Source: an uncultured Burkholderiaceae bacterium (GTDB lineage Bacteria > Pseudomonadota > Gammaproteobacteria > Burkholderiales > Burkholderiaceae_F). From it: a stretch of 13,066 bases of DNA. Within the stretch, counting starts at the first letter, position 1. Each line of letters opens with the position of its first letter. The stretch is from assembly GCA_937936215.1 (NCBI GenBank), contig CALGWX010000300.1, positions 1-13,066 of the forward strand, given 5' to 3'. The notes below the pieces were generated by a model, which searched no databases, was not told where the DNA came from, and saw only the letters and a list, made by a program, of their open reading frames with translations. The position numbers and the translations under genes were made by a program. Positions 5,767-13,066 of this stretch are shown piece after piece.

Positions 5767-8700
5767 TCATGCGGCGGCCGGCGCCGGCTGGGCCGATGCC
5801 GCCTTCGCGACCCGCCGCTGCATCACCAGCGCGTACAGCGCCGGGATGACGATCAGCGTCAGGAGCGTCGAGGTCACCATCCCGCCGACCATCGGCGCGG
5901 CGATGCGGCGCATCACTTCGCTGCCCGTGCCGGTGGCCCACATGATCGGCAGCAGCGCGGCGATGGTGGTGACCACCGTCATCATCTTCGGCCGCACGCG
6001 CTCGACCGCGCCGTGCATCACCGCGGCGTTCAGATCCGCCACCGTGGGCAGACGGCCGGCGGCGCGGCACTTCTCGCGCACGTCGCGCCAGGCGTGGTCG
6101 ATGTAGATCAGCATCACCACGCCGGTTTCGGCGGCCACGCCGGCCAGCGCGATGAAGCCCACCGCCACCGCCACGCTGAGGTTGTAGTCGAGCCACCACA
6201 GCAGGAACACGCCGCCGACCAGCGAAAACGGCACCGACAGCATCACGATCAGCGTCTCGGTGAGCCGCCGGAAGTTCAGGTACAGCAGCACGAAGATCAC
6301 CGCCAGCGTGGCCGGCACGACGATCTTCATCTTGTCGATGGCGCGCTGCATGTACTCGAACTGGCCGCTCCAGGTGACGTAAGTGCCGGGCGGGAACCTG
6401 ACGTTCTCGGCCACCGCGCGCTGCGCCTCGCGCACGTAGCCGCCGAGGTCGCGGTCGCGGATGTCGACGTAGATGTAGGCGGAAAGCAGCGCGTCCTCGG
6501 TGCGGATCACCGGCGGGCCCTGCACGATGCGCGCCCGCGCGACTTGGCCGAGCGGGATCATCGCCGGCGGCTTGCCCATCTCCGGCATCAGCGGCACCAG
6601 CACCTCGCGCTCGATGTGCTCCGGGCTGGCGCGCGCGTCGCGCGGATAGCGGACGATGACGCCGAAGCGGGCGCGGCCCTCGACCGCGGTGGTGACCAAC
6701 TCGCCGCCGAGCGCCTGCGCCACCACCTCCTGCAGTTCGCCCACGCTCAGGCCGTAGCGGGCGAGTTGCGCGCGGTCCGGCTCGATGTCGAGGTAATAGC
6801 CGCCGGTGAGGCGCTCGGCATAGGCGCTGGTCGTGCCCGGCACGTTGCGCAGCACGGTCTCAATCTGCCGTGCCAGCCTCTCCATCTCCTCGAGGCTGGA
6901 GCCGAAGACCTTGACGCCGATTGGCGTGCGGATGCCGGTGGACAGCATGTCGATGCGCGCCTTGATCGGCATCGTCCACGAGTTGGCGATGCCGGGGAAT
7001 TGCAGCGCCTGGTCCATCTCGGCGATCAGCTTCTCCACCGTCATGCCCGGCCGCCACTGCGATGGCGGCTTCAGGTTGATCACCGTCTCGAACATCTCGA
7101 TCGGTGCGGGGTCGGTGGCGGTGGCGGCGCGGCCGGCCTTGCCGATCACCGACTCGACCTCCGGGAAGCTCTTGATGATCCGGTTCTGCACCTGCAGCAC
7201 CTCGGCCGCCTTGGTGATCGACATGCCGGGCAGCGAGGTCGGCATGTAGAAGATCGAGCCTTCGTTCAGCGTCGGCATGAACTCGGTGCCCAGGCGCATC
7301 GCCGGCACGATGCTCGCGGCGGCGATCAGCAGCGTCGCGGCCAGCGTCACGAGCTTGTGCCGCAGCACCCAGGCGATCAGGGGCCGGTAGCTCCAGATCA
7401 GCAAGCGGTTCAGCGGATTGCGGCCTTCCGGCAGGATGCGGCCGCGGATCAGGTACACCATCAGCATCGGCAGCACCGTCACCGACAGCAGCGCGCCGCC
7501 GGCCATCGCAAAGGTCTTGGTGTAGGCGAGCGGCGCGAAGAGGCGCCCCTCCTGCGCCTCCAGCGTGAACACCGGCAGGAAGCTCACGGTGATGATGGCC
7601 AGCGAGAAGAACAGCGCCGGGCCGACTTCTTTGGCGGCGGCGACGATGGCCTCGAAGCGGTCGGCCCCCGGCGCCAACCGCTCGATGTGCTTGTGCGCGT
7701 TCTCCACCATCACCACGCCGGCGTCGATCATCGCCCCGATGGCAATCGCGATGCCGCCCAGGCTCATGATGTTGGCGTTGATGCCCAACAGGCGCATGCA
7801 GATGAACGAGAACAGCACGCCGAGCGGCAGCACCAGGATCACCACCAGCGCACTGCGGGCGTGCAGCAGGAACAGCGCGCAAACCAGCGCCACGATCAGC
7901 GACTCCTGGATCAGCGTCGATTTCAACGTGTCGATGGCGCGGCGGATCAGGTCCGAGCGGTCGTAGACGGTGGCGATCGTCACCCCCTCGGGCAGGCCCG
8001 CTCGCAGCGACTCGATCTTCGCCTTGACGCCGTCGATCACCGCCAGCGCGTTCTCGCCGAAGCGGGCCACCACGATGCCGGAGACCACCTCGCCCTCGCC
8101 GTTAAGTTCCGCCACGCCGCGGCGCTCGTCGGGACCGAGTTCGACGCGGGCCACGTCGCGCACCCGCACCGGCGTGCCGGCCTCCGCGCGGACGACGAGG
8201 TCGCCGATGTCGGCGGCGCCACGCAGGTAGCCGCGGCCGCGCACCATGAACTCGGTCTCGGCCATCTCCAGCACGCGGCCGCCGACGTCGCGGTTCGAGT
8301 CGCGGATCACCTGCGCCACGCGCGAAAGCGCAATGCCGTAGGCGCGCAGCTTCACGGGGTCGACGACGACCTGGTACTGCTGCACGAAGCCGCCGATCGA
8401 GGCCACCTCGGAAACCCCCGGCACCGAGGTGAGCTGGTAGCGGATGAACCAGTCCTGCAGGGTGCGCAGCTCGGCGAGCGTGCGGTCCTTGGCCAGCACC
8501 ACGTACTGGTAGACCCAGCCGACGCCGGTGGCATCCGGGCCGATCTGCGGCGTCACACCCGGCGGCAGCCGCCCGCTGGCGAAGTTCAGGTACTCCAGCA
8601 CGCGCGAGCGGGCCCAGTAGATGTCGGTGCCGTCGTCGAAGATCACGTAGACGAAGCTGGCGCCGAAGAACGAGAAGCCACGCACCACCTTCGCCTTCGG

Positions 8701-8928
8701 CACCGACAGCATCGCGGTGGTCAGCGGGTAGGTGACCTGATCCTCGACCACCTGCGGCGCCTGCCCCGGCACCTCGGTGTAGACGATCACCTGCACGTCC
8801 GAGAGATCGGGCAGCGCATCGAGCGGCGTGCGCAAAATGGCGATGACGCCGGCGAAGACGAGCCCGAGCGTGGCCAGCCCGACCAGGAACGGGTTGCGCG
8901 CCGACCAGTCGATCACGCGTTCGAGCAT
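5767..8928 (-). CDS. cusA: CusA-type heavy-metal efflux RND pump
   Basis: 1053-residue inner-membrane RND transporter of the heavy-metal efflux subfamily, monovalent-cation (Cu(I)/Ag(I)) branch. It begins MLERVIDWSARNPFLV (first transmembrane helix), then a porter domain, a transmembrane block about 335-500, a second porter domain and a last transmembrane block about 865-1040. Diagnostic residues are all visible: the methionine triad of the CusA copper site at Met562 (FYMPTSLPG), Met612 (IEMFET) and Met661 (DMLSTGIRTP), spaced 50 and 49 apart as Met573, Met623 and Met672 are in E. coli CusA; and the transmembrane Asp402 in AIGAMIDAGVVMVEN, matching the proton-relay Asp. Length fits the family (E. 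coli CusA 1047). Start ATG 8928 has GGAGG 7 bases upstream, 40 bases after cusB. It exports metal from periplasm or cytoplasm through CusB and CusC using the proton gradient. Confidence 0.96.
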   Translation of the reverse strand: MLERVIDWSARNPFLVGLATLGLVFAGVIAILRTPLDALPDLSDVQVIVYTEVPGQAPQVVEDQVTYPLTTAMLSVPKAKVVRGFSFFGASFVYVIFDDGTDIYWARSRVLEYLNFASGRLPPGVTPQIGPDATGVGWVYQYVVLAKDRTLAELRTLQDWFIRYQLTSVPGVSEVASIGGFVQQYQVVVDPVKLRAYGIALSRVAQVIRDSNRDVGGRVLEMAETEFMVRGRGYLRGAADIGDLVVRAEAGTPVRVRDVARVELGPDERRGVAELNGEGEVVSGIVVARFGENALAVIDGVKAKIESLRAGLPEGVTIATVYDRSDLIRRAIDTLKSTLIQESLIVALVCALFLLHARSALVVILVLPLGVLFSFICMRLLGINANIMSLGGIAIAIGAMIDAGVVMVENAHKHIERLAPGADRFEAIVAAAKEVGPALFFSLAIITVSFLPVFTLEAQEGRLFAPLAYTKTFAMAGGALLSVTVLPMLMVYLIRGRILPEGRNPLNRLLIWSYRPLIAWVLRHKLVTLAATLLIAAASIVPAMRLGTEFMPTLNEGSIFYMPTSLPGMSITKAAEVLQVQNRIIKSFPEVESVIGKAGRAATATDPAPIEMFETVINLKPPSQWRPGMTVEKLIAEMDQALQFPGIANSWTMPIKARIDMLSTGIRTPIGVKVFGSSLEEMERLARQIETVLRNVPGTTSAYAERLTGGYYLDIEPDRAQLARYGLSVGELQEVVAQALGGELVTTAVEGRARFGVIVRYPRDARASPEHIEREVLVPLMPEMGKPPAMIPLGQVARARIVQGPPVIRTEDALLSAYIYVDIRDRDLGGYVREAQRAVAENVRFPPGTYVTWSGQFEYMQRAIDKMKIVVPATLAVIFVLLYLNFRRLTETLIVMLSVPFSLVGGVFLLWWLDYNLSVAVAVGFIALAGVAAETGVVMLIYIDHAWRDVREKCRAAGRLPTVADLNAAVMHGAVERVRPKMMTVVTTIAALLPIMWATGTGSEVMRRIAAPMVGGMVTSTLLTLIVIPALYALVMQRRVAKAASAQPAPAAA

Positions 8929-8968
8929 GGTCAGCCTCCGTCGCGGTGGCGTCGAACCGCGGCGGCGC

Positions 8969-10555
8969 TCATTTGCGCGCCTCGATGCGGGTGACGACCC
9001 ACTCGCCCGGCTTGCGCTCGACGAAGTCGAAGTCGATCGCGGCGCCTGGCTTGAGTCCCTTGCCGAGCGACTCGTTGGCGGGCACGAACTCCATCGTCAT
9101 CCGCGGCCAGTTCAGGCTCGGCACCGGTTCGTGCGTGATCAGCAGCACGCCGGTCTTGGCATCGATGTCGTCCAGCGTGCCCACCGCGCTGTGCGTGACC
9201 TGCTTCTTCCCGGCCACGTCGACGCCGCCGGTCATGCCGGCGAGCGCGGCCTTGAGGTTGGCCTCGGCGTCGATCAGGAAGTTGGCGGCGACCACCACCC
9301 GCTCGCCTTCCTTCACGCCGTCGAGGACGGCGACGAACTGGTCGCCGCGGGCGCCGAGCTTCACGTCGCGCGGCTCGAAGCGGCCCTCGCCGAGGTCCAC
9401 CAACACCACGCGCCGCGTGCCGCTGTCGATCACGGCCGAGTTCGGCACCGCCAGCACCTCCCGGCCGGCAGCCGGCAGCTCGACCTGCGCGTACATCGCC
9501 GGCTTGATGCGGCCGCGCGGGTTGGGCAGTTCGATGCGCACCTGTGCCGCCCGCGTCTCGGCGCGCAGCGTCGGATAGACGTAGGTGACGAGGCCCTCGA
9601 AGGTTTCGCTCGGATACGCGTCGAAGCGCAGCAGCGCGCGTTGGCCCACCCGCACGCGGCCGATGTCCTGCTCGAACACCTCGGCGATCACCCACACGCT
9701 CGACAGGTCCGCGATCTGGTAGAGCATCTCGCCCGGCATGAAGCGCATCCCCTGCACGGCGCGGCGTTCGAGAACGACGCCGCTGGCGGGCGAGCGGAAG
9801 GTCAGCGTGCGGCGCGGCTCGCCGCCGGCGGCCAGCCGCGCGAGGTCCGCGTCGGTGACGTCCCAGTTGCGCAGCCGCTCCAGCGCCGAGTCCGCCAGCC
9901 GCTTCATGCCGGCGACCGTCGCCGTATCGGCGTCCTTGACCGCGGCCAGCCCCTGCGCGGCGATCGCGTACTCGCGCTGGGTGGCCAGCAGTTCCGGGCT
10001 GTAGGCCTCGAACAGGGGGTCGCCGCGGGCGACGAACTGGCCGGTGGCATTGACCCACAGCCGCTCGACATAGCCCTCGAACTTCGGCGTGATGCTGGCC
10101 AGCTTGCGTTCGTCGACCTCGACGCGGCCGGCGGCGCGCACCACGGCGTCGAGCGCCCGCCGCTCGGCCGCGACGCTGCGTACGCCGAGCTTCTGGATCC
10201 TGGCGTTGCTGAGCTTCACCGCGCCGCCGCTGTCCTCCTCCTCGCCTTCGTAGACGGGGATGTAGTCCATCCCCATCGAGTCCTTCTTCGGCACCGGCGA
10301 GGTGTCGGGCAGCCCCATCGGGTTGCGGTAGTAGAGGATCTTGCGTCCGCCCTTGCTCGCCTCGGCGGCCGGGGCGGCGGCGGTCGCGGCGGCGTGATCG
10401 TGCGTGGCGGCGCCCTGCCGGGTGCCGAATAGGTAGCCCGCCGCCGCGGCGGCGGCCAGCGCGACGACGATCGCCACCGCCTTGGCGGCGCTGCCGCCCG
10501 CCCCGGGCCGCGCTTCGCCAGCAGGGGCGCCCTGCGGGTTGCCCGTCGAACTCAT
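8969..10555 (-). CDS. cusB: CusB-type periplasmic adaptor with C-terminal CusF-like domain
   Basis: 528-residue membrane-fusion protein joining CusA to CusC. Residues about 25-43 form an N-terminal membrane anchor, followed by a His-containing linker (ATHDHAAA). Residues 72-103 are the Met-rich metal-binding leader (ILYYRNPMGLPDTSP, KKDSMGMDYIPVY) typical of CusB, then lipoyl/hairpin (about 150-260) and barrel domains to about 440. The C terminus, residues 453-528, is a fused CusF domain: His475, Trp483, Met486 and Met488 (ITHEPVPSLNWPRMTM) keep exactly the spacing of E. coli CusF His36/Trp44/Met47/Met49. E. coli CusB lacks this domain (about 407 residues), which accounts for the greater length. 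Start ATG 10555 overlaps the cusC stop as ATGA; GGAGGAG lies 3-4 bases upstream inside cusC, so translation is probably coupled. The fused domain could hand metal to the pump directly. Confidence 0.95.
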   Translation of the reverse strand: MSSTGNPQGAPAGEARPGAGGSAAKAVAIVVALAAAAAAGYLFGTRQGAATHDHAAATAAAPAAEASKGGRKILYYRNPMGLPDTSPVPKKDSMGMDYIPVYEGEEEDSGGAVKLSNARIQKLGVRSVAAERRALDAVVRAAGRVEVDERKLASITPKFEGYVERLWVNATGQFVARGDPLFEAYSPELLATQREYAIAAQGLAAVKDADTATVAGMKRLADSALERLRNWDVTDADLARLAAGGEPRRTLTFRSPASGVVLERRAVQGMRFMPGEMLYQIADLSSVWVIAEVFEQDIGRVRVGQRALLRFDAYPSETFEGLVTYVYPTLRAETRAAQVRIELPNPRGRIKPAMYAQVELPAAGREVLAVPNSAVIDSGTRRVVLVDLGEGRFEPRDVKLGARGDQFVAVLDGVKEGERVVVAANFLIDAEANLKAALAGMTGGVDVAGKKQVTHSAVGTLDDIDAKTGVLLITHEPVPSLNWPRMTMEFVPANESLGKGLKPGAAIDFDFVERKPGEWVVTRIEARK

Positions 10556-11811
10556 AGCTCCTCCCCAATCAGCCGTTCGATTTCCGCCAGCCGCACCTGC
10601 GCCTCGACCTGCGCCGCGAGCAGCGTCAGCCGCGCCTGCCGCACCGCGCGCTCGGCTTCCAGCAGGGCGGCGAAGTCGACCTTGCCGGTCTCGTAGGCGG
10701 CCATCGCCGCCTGCAGGTTCACGCGCGCCTGCGGCAGCAGGCTGGTCTCGGTCAGGTGCGCCGTCTCGCGCGCGCCGGCCAGCTGCGCCAGCGCGGTGCC
10801 GAGTTCGCCGAGCGTGCGCTGCAGCGCCGCCTCACGGCGGGCGGCCGCGGCGGCGACCATCGCCTCGGCCTCCTGTTCCTGGCCGCGGCGCGCTCCCTGC
10901 TGCAGCGGCACGGTGACCTCGAACATCAGGTCGTAGTCGACCAGACGGCTGCCCTTCTGGATCGGCGAGAAGCCGACGGCAAAGTCCGGATACCGGTTGC
11001 GGTAGGCGAGGTCGCGCGAGCGCTCGGCCGCCTCCAGCCGGGCGCGCTCGGCCGCCAGTTCCGGGCTGCGGTCGCGCAGCCGTTCCGCCAGCCGCGCGAA
11101 GGCCGGCTCGTCGGCCGGCAGCCGCGGCCCCGAGGCCGGCGGCGCCAGCGGCGCATCCGGCGCGCGTGCCAGCAGCGCATTGACCTGCGCGTCGACCGTG
11201 CGGCTCTGCGCCGCCAGCGCGATCAGCTCGCCGCGCAGCATCGTGCGCTCGGAGAGCGCACGTACCGCGTCGGCCTGCGCGGCCAGGCCGCCGGCGTAGC
11301 GGCTGCGGGTGATCGCCTCGAGCTGCGCCAGCAGGGCATCGATCTCGCCCACGATCTCGCGCCGCTGCGCCAGCTCCCACCGCCGCGCCTGCGCCACCTT
11401 GAGCTTCATTGCCAGCTCGTTCCAGGCCGCCCTCGCGGCCTGGTTCGACTGCTCGGCGCTGGCCTCGGCGGCGGCGCGGGCGAGATCGCGCTTGCCCGGC
11501 CAGGGCAGCATCTGCCGCAGCGTGTACTTGGTGCTGCCCACGCGAGACGGCGACAGCGTCGGGCTGATCTCGCCGTCGCGCCTGATGTCGCGCAGTTCGA
11601 TCGAGAAGGTCGGATCGGGCAGGCTGCCGGCGGGAGCGACGCGGGCGCCGGCCGCCTCGGCCTCGCGCAGCATCAGCGCGAACTCCGGGTTGTGCTGCCG
11701 CGCGTAGGCGAGCAGCGACTCGATGGTGGCGCCCAGCGGCTGCGCCAGCGCCGGCGTGCCGGCCAGGCAAGCCAGCAGCGGAGCGACTCCGCGGCGAAAC
11801 AAGGAAAGCAT
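10552..11811 (-). CDS. cusC: CusC-type outer-membrane efflux channel (TolC family)
   Basis: 419-residue TolC-family outer-membrane factor forming the exit duct of the pump. Residues 1-23 are a signal peptide (LFRRGVAPLLACLAG, cleaved after TPALA). Two long helical repeats of the TolC kind follow, with family features such as SLLAYARQHNPEFALMLREA and AGSLPDPTFSIELRD, LRQMLPWPGKRDL, and in the second repeat RSPELAAERARLEAAERS, YPDFAVGF and YETGKVDFAALLEAERA. Length (E. coli CusC about 457) fits the shorter CzcC/CusC versions. Unlike E. coli CusC, which is lipid-modified at its first Cys, there is no good lipobox; Cys15 sits inside the hydrophobic core, so signal peptidase I cleavage is likelier. 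Start ATG 11811 has AGGAGG 4 bases upstream. It overlaps cusB by 4 bases and follows the small Cys/His-rich gene by 92 bases. Confidence 0.93.
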   Translation of the reverse strand: MLSLFRRGVAPLLACLAGTPALAQPLGATIESLLAYARQHNPEFALMLREAEAAGARVAPAGSLPDPTFSIELRDIRRDGEISPTLSPSRVGSTKYTLRQMLPWPGKRDLARAAAEASAEQSNQAARAAWNELAMKLKVAQARRWELAQRREIVGEIDALLAQLEAITRSRYAGGLAAQADAVRALSERTMLRGELIALAAQSRTVDAQVNALLARAPDAPLAPPASGPRLPADEPAFARLAERLRDRSPELAAERARLEAAERSRDLAYRNRYPDFAVGFSPIQKGSRLVDYDLMFEVTVPLQQGARRGQEQEAEAMVAAAAARREAALQRTLGELGTALAQLAGARETAHLTETSLLPQARVNLQAAMAAYETGKVDFAALLEAERAVRQARLTLLAAQVEAQVRLAEIERLIGEEL

Positions 11812-11875
11812 CGGACCTCCTGCACATAGGCTCGGCGGCCCAGGCGGGCGCGCCGACGAAAGGACGAGCGCGAAT

Positions 11876-11894
11876 GCGGCCGCGAATTGGCCGC
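11876..11894. other. Hairpin between the first operon gene and cusC
   Basis: GCGGCC (11876-11881) and GGCCGC (11889-11894) pair around a 7-base AT-containing loop (GCGAATT). It lies 10-28 bases after the stop of the small Cys/His-rich gene and about 65 bases before the cusC start. Without a T run on the - strand it is unlikely to stop transcription fully; it may mark an RNA processing or stability site that adjusts the level of the downstream pump genes. Confidence 0.3.
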
Positions 11895-11903
11895 GGCGGC
11901 GTC

Positions 11904-12326
11904 CTAGCGCAGCAGGCGGTGCAGCAGCAGGTGCAGCGGTGGCCCGGTGTCGCGCCGGGCGGGCGGGATGGCGACGATCACCGGCGGCGGCAGCGCCGGC
12001 GCCAGCGCCGCCGCCAGGCCCAGGGGCATGGCGACCGGCAGGTCGAAGGCGGCCGCAAGCCGCCCGCTCTGCACCTCCGTGTGGCAGTGCGTTTCGCAGG
12101 CGGCCTCGGCGAGGTCGAATTCCTGGTTGCCGTGACAGGGGCCGTGCTCGGCGCCGAGCAGCGCCGCCGTCGCCGCGGCGGGCACGCAGGCGCGCGCGGC
12201 GTGCAGGCCAAAGCCGAACAGCAGCGCCGCCAGCAGCACGAGCAGCAGGGCGCGGCGGGCGCTGTCGGCGCGGCAGGCGACCGACCAAGGATTCAACGCA
12301 GACACGGCACGGATATTAGCCTTCAC
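11904..12326 (-). CDS. Small secreted Cys/His-rich protein, first gene of copper operon
   Basis: 140-residue protein with no family name I can give. A signal peptide or anchor helix (RRALLLVLLAALLFGFG, about residues 24-40) ends at AARA before Cys47. The middle holds a compact soft-metal ligand cluster: HGPCHGN (His61, Cys64, His65) and ACETHCHTE (Cys77, His80, Cys81, His82). Residues about 95-120 are a second hydrophobic, Pro-containing stretch (VAMPLGLAAALAP, PPPVIVAI). The tail is LHLLLHRLLR. Small proteins of this style are common at the head of copper efflux operons in betaproteobacteria, so copper sensing or binding in the periplasm is a fair inference. The start is uncertain: GTG 12326 has no ribosome binding site; in-frame GTG 12305 and TTG 12296 lie just past a -10-like TAATAT (12318-12313) and would keep the whole signal peptide. 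Confidence 0.65.
   Translation of the reverse strand: MKANIRAVSALNPWSVACRADSARRALLLVLLAALLFGFGLHAARACVPAAATAALLGAEHGPCHGNQEFDLAEAACETHCHTEVQSGRLAAAFDLPVAMPLGLAAALAPALPPPVIVAIPPARRDTGPPLHLLLHRLLR
12313..12318 (-). promoter_or_regulatory. Possible -10 element for the copper operon
   Basis: On the - strand the sequence GGCTAATATCC carries TAATAT, close to the TATAAT consensus and conspicuous in this GC-rich DNA. A -35 hexamer is poor at 17-19 bases upstream, as is usual for activator-dependent metal promoters, but no clear CueR- or CopR-type operator can be read. If used, transcription would begin near 12306, placing the GTG 12326 start upstream of the transcript. Confidence 0.3.
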
Positions 12327-12358
12327 CGCAGTCGCGGGCAGGCAGGCGAACGGGAGGC

Positions 12359-12385
12359 TTGCGGCGGGTCGCCCTGCCGTATGCT
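12359..12385 (+). promoter_or_regulatory. Possible promoter of the CYTH gene
   Basis: TTGCGG at 12359-12364 and TATGCT at 12380-12385 resemble -35 and -10 hexamers with a 15-base spacer, two shorter than ideal. The expected transcription start is at or within a base or two of the ATG at 12392, so the transcript may be leaderless, consistent with the lack of a ribosome binding site before that ATG. Confidence 0.3.
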
Positions 12386-12391
12386 GGCTGC

Positions 12392-13066
12392 ATGAAGGAT
12401 GCTCCGCTGCCGGCCGCCGACGTCGTGAAGGCGTGCGCGGCGACAGCCGAACGCGCGTCGCGCGAGATCGAACTGAAGCTCGCGGTTGCCGCGCGCGACC
12501 TGCCGGCGCTGCGGCAGCGGCTCGACCGGCTGGGGCCTGGCGAGGCGGTCGAGGTCGACAACGTCTACTACGACACTGCCGAGCGGCTGCTGCGCGCCAA
12601 CCGCATGGCGCTGCGGGTGCGCCGCATTGGCCGCCGCTGGCTGCAAACCCTGAAGACCGAGGCGGCGGCCGCCGCGCTCGCCTCGCGCGGCGAATGGGAG
12701 GTGCCGGCGCCGCGCGGCCGCCTCGATCTGTTGCGCTTTCCGCCGACGCCGCTGGACGAGATGCTGCGGGCGCATCCCGGCGCGACGCTGCAGCCGGTGT
12801 TCCGCACCCGCTTTCACCGCACGACGTGGCGGGCGGAAGGCGGCGCGATCGAGATCGCGCTCGACGACGGCGAGATCGTCGCTGGCGAGCGCCGGGCGCC
12901 GATCCTCGAACTCGAACTGGAACTGAAAGCCGGCAGCAGCGCGGCGCTGTACCGGCTGGCGCTGGCGCTGGCCGGCCGCGGCAAGGCGGCGCTGGCGTTG
13001 CGACCAGCGGTCGAATCGAAGGCTGTGCGCGGCGACCGGCTGGCCGCGGGCGAGGTGCTGCAGCCC
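12392..13066 (+). CDS. CYTH-domain inorganic triphosphatase (ygiF-like), 3' end outside window
   Basis: 225 codons are visible and the frame is still open at the right edge. The CYTH superfamily signature E-x-E-x-K is present as EIELKLAV (Glu25, Glu27, Lys29), followed by DNVYYDTAERLL, LRVRRIGRRWLQTLKTE (basic residues that bind the triphosphate), RGEWEVPAP, FRTRFHRTTW, IEIALDDGEIVAG and ILELELELKAG (acidic metal ligands facing into the tunnel), then RPAVESKAVRG. The order and spacing match the bacterial triphosphate tunnel enzymes such as E. coli YgiF, which cleave inorganic tripolyphosphate with a divalent metal. In YgiF a CHAD domain follows the CYTH domain, so the missing part may encode one. 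ATG 12392 is the first in-frame start; about 22 extra residues precede the signature, more than the usual few, and a GTG at 12425 is an alternative. It diverges from the copper operon across about 65 bases. Confidence 0.9.
   Translation, partial: MKDAPLPAADVVKACAATAERASREIELKLAVAARDLPALRQRLDRLGPGEAVEVDNVYYDTAERLLRANRMALRVRRIGRRWLQTLKTEAAAAALASRGEWEVPAPRGRLDLLRFPPTPLDEMLRAHPGATLQPVFRTRFHRTTWRAEGGAIEIALDDGEIVAGERRAPILELELELKAGSSAALYRLALALAGRGKAALALRPAVESKAVRGDRLAAGEVLQP

Noticed and set aside
5677..8994. 1105-residue open frame on the + strand antisense to cusA
   Set aside because: It mirrors cusA codons; the product is a His/Arg/Asp-rich string with no domains. Long antisense frames are normal opposite genes with strong GC third-position bias.
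8828..10432. 534-residue open frame on the + strand antisense to cusB
   Set aside because: Same cause: His/Arg/Ala-rich shadow of the cusB codons with no ribosome binding site.

Overview
The window is very GC-rich (roughly 70% by eye) and densely coding, with strong GC bias at third codon positions and AGGAG/GGAGG-type ribosome binding sites before most of the well-defined genes. Gene families and protein style (a CusCBA-type heavy-metal RND operon with DUF411 and CusF partners, a BamE-like lipoprotein, a ygiF-type CYTH protein) point to a Gram-negative proteobacterium, most likely a betaproteobacterium of the Burkholderiales/Rhodocyclales type. This assignment is inference from protein flavour and composition; there is no rRNA or marker gene to fix it.

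Left part (1-2535), + strand: the 3' end of an unrecognised envelope-type protein with a possible terminator; a compact toxin-antitoxin pair (DUF433 antitoxin, DUF5615 PIN-like toxin, 2 bp apart) with a duplicated 8-bp motif just upstream; a strong hairpin; and a cytoplasmic trypsin-like protease homologue with an apparent His/Asp/Ser triad. Between the 3' ends of the protease gene and the convergent HNH gene lies a previously unnamed array of nine degenerate 20-bp units in perfect register (2276-2455). It is the least explained element of the window.

Middle (2535-4819), - strand: an HNH endonuclease-family protein, an 87-residue hypothetical protein and a lipoprotein that looks like two BamE/SmpA-type repeats. 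A 557-bp stretch follows (4263-4819) with no convincing gene, perhaps decayed coding sequence.

Right part (4820-12326), - strand: a copper/silver detoxification operon, in transcription order a small secreted Cys/His-rich protein, cusC (outer-membrane channel), cusB (periplasmic adaptor), cusA (RND pump), a DUF411 periplasmic metal-binding protein and a CusF-like periplasmic metallochaperone. cusC and cusB overlap by ATGA. CusA forms the inner-membrane pump, CusB the periplasmic bridge and CusC the outer-membrane exit; CusF and DUF411 would bind or deliver Cu(I)/Ag(I) in the periplasm. CusB carries a second CusF-like domain fused at its C terminus with the complete His/Trp/Met/Met site, whereas the stand-alone CusF has Met in place of the Trp, so the operon holds two different versions of the same metal site. 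No cusRS or MerR-type regulator is in the window. Divergent from this operon, at the right edge, a CYTH-domain triphosphatase gene starts and runs out of the window.
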